A DNA stretch of 64,000 nt. It comes from Flaccisagitta enflata (lineage: Eukaryota; Chaetognatha; Sagittoidea; Aphragmophora). The stretch lies in the NCBI GenBank assembly GCA_965153355.1, contig OZ231128.1, positions 33,232,001-33,296,000 of the forward strand, given 5' to 3'. A program made the position numbers and the translations under genes. Each line of letters begins with the position of its first letter. Positions within the stretch are counted from its first letter, which is position 1. The notes below the pieces were generated by a model, which was not told where the DNA came from, ran no database searches, and worked only from the letters and a program-made list of their open reading frames with translations. Below, one piece after another: positions 59,188-64,000 of this stretch.

Positions 59188-59681
59188 AGCAGGGCAGCGG
59201 CCCCGAAGGAGTCGATGACCTATGGGAAATTTTCTCCTTTTCCTCCTCCTTCTTCTCCTCTTGGGATCGGGCCTCTTGGCTGGGATTTGGACCTTGAGGC
59301 TGAGATTTAGGCGTAGAGGCTGGGAGCTTGGCTTCCAAGCTAGGATTTTGGCATTTTGGCTAAGATTTGGGCCACGAGGCTAGAATTTGGGCCTTGAGGC
59401 TAGGATTTGAGCCTCGAGGCTAGGATTTGAGCCTCAAGGCTAGGATTTGGGCCTTGAGGCTAGGATTTGGGCCTCGAGGCTAGGATTTGTGCCTCAAGAC
59501 TGGAATTTGAGGGAAGGGAGGAGAAGAAGGAGATGGGGCCTCGAGTTTGGAATTTGGGCGTCGAGACTGGGATGGGGGGGGGGAATGGAGGAGAAGGAGA
59601 AGAAGGAGAAGAAGGAGAAAATTCCCCATATGTGTGAAAGCATAGGTCATCGACCCCTTCGGAGCCGCTGCCCAAAAAGGT
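59188..59681 (+). mobile_element. Foldback minisatellite element
   Basis: Arms with GCAGCGGCCCCGAAGGAGTC (left) and CATAGGTCATCGACCCCTTC (right). Interior GGCTAGGATTTGGGCCTCGA repeat, about 12 units. Confidence 0.78.
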
Positions 59682-60059
59682 ACATCAAAATTTCTGCGCC
59701 TCGGAAATGATTTCAGTAATCACTGATCACAAGCATTTTTTTCGACATTTTTCAAAATTTATCAATCAAACAGATTCGTTTTCACACAACTGGGAACAGA
59801 CATTGGGAACCACATGAGGACAGACACGGAATTGGTACAGACAGATGTACAAAGAAAAAGAGGCAGAAATAACGGATACCAACTTCGACTAACTGTCTTG
59901 CTGACAGCTATGTTGCCATTTGCCAACCTTTCTTTTCACCAACTGAGTTCTCTCTTTCTTTTTCCTTCTCCTTTTTCCAATCAATCCAAAGCTAATAAGT
60001 TTCACTCCAACAGGGAAGGCGTGAAAACAGGAGATCACAAATCTCCAGGGGTAGAAAAT

Positions 60060-61835
<1,776 letters not shown>

Positions 61836-62113
61836 TAGGCCTGTATATAATTGAGCGTCTGGAGATGGGAAAGGAAATCAAAGGGGAAAAAAGAAAAAAA
61901 TGGGGAAAATAAAACTTTTGGCAGTACTATATCATAAAAACTGATTAGTAAAACACAATTTAGCACTATTTAGACCTTAATCACACAGTTTTATTGCTTT
62001 ATGGGGAAGAAATTCAGAGATTTTAAAATGCAACGCGACGCATCATGGGGGAGAAAATCGAAGGAAGGGGGGGGGGGGCGGAATCAAAAGCGACTGAATT
62101 TCATACACCCCTG
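61836..62113 (+). mobile_element. hAT-like MITE, third copy
   Basis: TAGGCCTGTATATAATTGAG to CATACACCCCTG; same interior as 11256 and 39620 but lacking the C/G homopolymer hairpin. No matching flanks seen. Confidence 0.7.
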
Positions 62114-62307
62114 TATTCATTAGCCCGTTAGCAGATATCCACAATTCAAGATAAATGCTGTGCAGAAATGCTTTGTTTATAGTGGTCTTGAGAAAATTAG
62201 CTTTGGTGGATATATTCAGAGGGATAATGATTTTCAAACTTTTCAAAAAAAATTCAATATACCGATCGGTTTTTGCCAAATTTGTTGCACACCCTGTTAT
62301 GAAACAG

Positions 62308-62490
62308 GTAACACGGGGTTACAATATTGTCGCGGACGGGGTGTAGAGCAGGGACGGGAGTGTGCGTTTTTACACTAGTGCCCGACAGGTAGTGGACCCG
62401 ATCATTGCAGACCAACGGATCAACGAACTGACGGACCAGCGCAAAGACGGAGGAAAGGACGATAAAAGTCTTCGACAGGTTCGCAAGTCG
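62308..62490 (+). mobile_element. Hairpin/GACC element, GTCGCGGAC subfamily, diverged
   Basis: GTTACAATATTGTCGCGGAC start and GACGGACC-type repeats; 3' hairpin reduced to GTTCGCAAG. Confidence 0.55.
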
Positions 62491-63249
62491 TCTAAAAACA
62501 AGAACAACTTATACTACTCAGACGCGAGGGGTCGCCCCGTCATCCTACCACGTCCTCCATCCGTCAGTGGCAGAATCCATCCCCACATTTTGAGTCGCGC
62601 GTTGGAAATGTTTTTCAGTCGACCCATCTGGCCGACTGTCCGTTTGCCCAATCTTGCATCTGGAAGGCATCTTAAAACATAAGTATTTATCCCTTGGGAA
62701 ATTAGTCTGATGGTTGCTATCGGGTTCACGAGTTCCATTAGTTATCTCTCCATTCGGAGATGAATAAGGTGACTAGTTATAATTACAATGTATATCATTT
62801 TGCACCTTTCCCATTCATTGATTTTCAATGGAAATTCACTGACTTAACCCCAAAAGACGAAACGGTTATCTTAGATCACTTATCTGTACTTCAATCTTTT
62901 TCTGTCTCTTTAAAACCCCCTCTTCGTTAAAACTTGTTGATGTAAAGATAGATTGTCGCGGTGAAAGTAACGAGGCAACTCGCTGGCCACGCCCAGCCAG
63001 CTTGAACTTTTGGACCCTTGATCTCCAACTAGGTCGTGTTGAGAGGAGGTGACATACAATTTCTCCTTTGGCCCCGCCTCAGATAACCTCTCCTGACCTT
63101 GCTTTTGACCGTTGCTCCGCTTAGGGCCTCTGTTGCGCTTTTCTCATGTTTAGTTCCTTGAGTACAAGTGCAAGCGACCGCTTTCAGGCCAGCAGTGCTG
63201 TCGTCGTAATTGCGTTGATAGATTTCGTCATCATTATTGACGTTGTCGC
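62491..63249. other. Gene-free stretch
   Basis: Nothing recognisable. Confidence 0.35.
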
Positions 63250-63253
63250 AGCG

Positions 63254-63328
<75 letters not shown>

Positions 63329-63336
63329 TTGTTGTT

Positions 63337-63373
<37 letters not shown>

Positions 63374-63425
63374 TGGTTGTGGTTGTTGTTGTTGTTGTTG
63401 TTGTTGTTGCTAATGTTGTTGTTGC

Positions 63426-63486
<61 letters not shown>
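63250..63486 (+). repeat. (TTG)n/(TCGTTG)n microsatellite
   Basis: TTG with blocks of TCGTTG hexanucleotide, then a T-rich tract to 63546. Confidence 0.95.
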
Positions 63487-63487
<1 letters not shown>

Positions 63488-63814
63488 GTTTGTTTGTTTG
63501 GTTTTTTTTTTTCTTTTTTCTTTTTTCTTTTTTTTTTTTTCTTTTTTGTGTGAGTGTTTTTCTCCTTCTTAATTCTACCTCGATTTGTTTACTTTTCTTT
63601 TTAGTTTTGGCATTTGTCACCGTTGAATTTACTGATTCACTTTCGCTTTGTCTTCGTATTTTACAATTCTGCGCCCATCTATTTATTCAAATGCCTTATT
63701 TGTTTCTTTATTTGCTTGTTTATTTCAATCAGCGCCTCCGATTTGTAGAATGGAAAAGCAATGTGTCTTCTGATTCGTAGCAAGAAAAAATATAACAGTG
63801 GCAAATTGTAAAAA

Positions 63815-64000
63815 ACAAAGCCGGATACATGGCAACCTTAGTTGCGTGCGGGTGGGCAGGGGCAGTGGAACGAAAACCTAAAAGAGTAGCATTGTGACTG
63901 ACTAATCAACCAACCGATCGACCAACCGATCGACCAACCAATCGACCAACCAATCGACCGACCGACCAACCGACCAACCAACCAACCTACCAACTGCAAC
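63815..64000 (+). mobile_element. Hairpin/GACC element, cut by window end
   Basis: AACAAAGCCGGATACATGGC start, GTTGCGTGCGGGTGGGCAGG core, then CCAACCGATCGA repeats running off the window. Confidence 0.8.

Overview
This is eukaryotic, almost certainly invertebrate-animal, DNA. The coding sequence is split by GT-AG introns. The three recognisable genes belong to animal families: a Kazal-type protease inhibitor, a MAP-kinase-phosphatase-like protein tyrosine phosphatase and a GAS1/GDNF-receptor-like secreted protein. I cannot name the species. Most of the 64 kb is repeat: very long di-, tri- and tetranucleotide microsatellites, short non-autonomous DNA transposons of several superfamilies, and two dispersed inverted-repeat families that enclose their own tandem repeats.

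Layout. 1-23400 holds no gene I can support. It contains foldback elements with a 21-bp minisatellite (1.4-2.8, 17.4, 21.5 kb), hairpin/GACC elements, compound (AG)n(AC)n arrays (9.1, 10.7, 13.6, 18.0 kb), a 75-bp tandem array (18.8-20.1 kb) and several MITEs. 23523-27075 (minus) is a five-exon tyrosine phosphatase gene with hairpin elements in its introns. 27.8-33.6 kb has MITEs, a 292-bp (CCGA)n array inside a hairpin element, and more microsatellite. 33.6-36.1 kb is a 1.2-kb tandem duplication with breakpoints in (CA)n. 38.5-46.1 kb is rich in MITEs with readable target-site duplications, including one hAT-like element nested in another. 47830-48433 (plus) is a two-exon secreted Kazal inhibitor. 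49535-53845 (minus) is the 5' part of a GAS1-like gene: a signal peptide, more than 1,100 residues of Ser, Asn, Gln and charged low complexity, then the first cysteine module; its 3' exons were not found. 54-64 kb is repeat, including a 1.2-kb GAT array.

The three genes show no sign of working together; they are independent transcription units in a low-gene-density, repeat-expanded region. The most interesting signals are: (1) hairpin elements whose 5' subterminal motif, 3' hairpin arm and 3' end change together between subfamilies, so pairing is conserved while sequence is not; (2) a secreted GAS1-like protein with a large Q/N-rich, prion-like region; (3) a phosphatase with a candidate kinase-interaction motif carrying an RRLS site, a WPE instead of WPD loop, and a double-cysteine P-loop.
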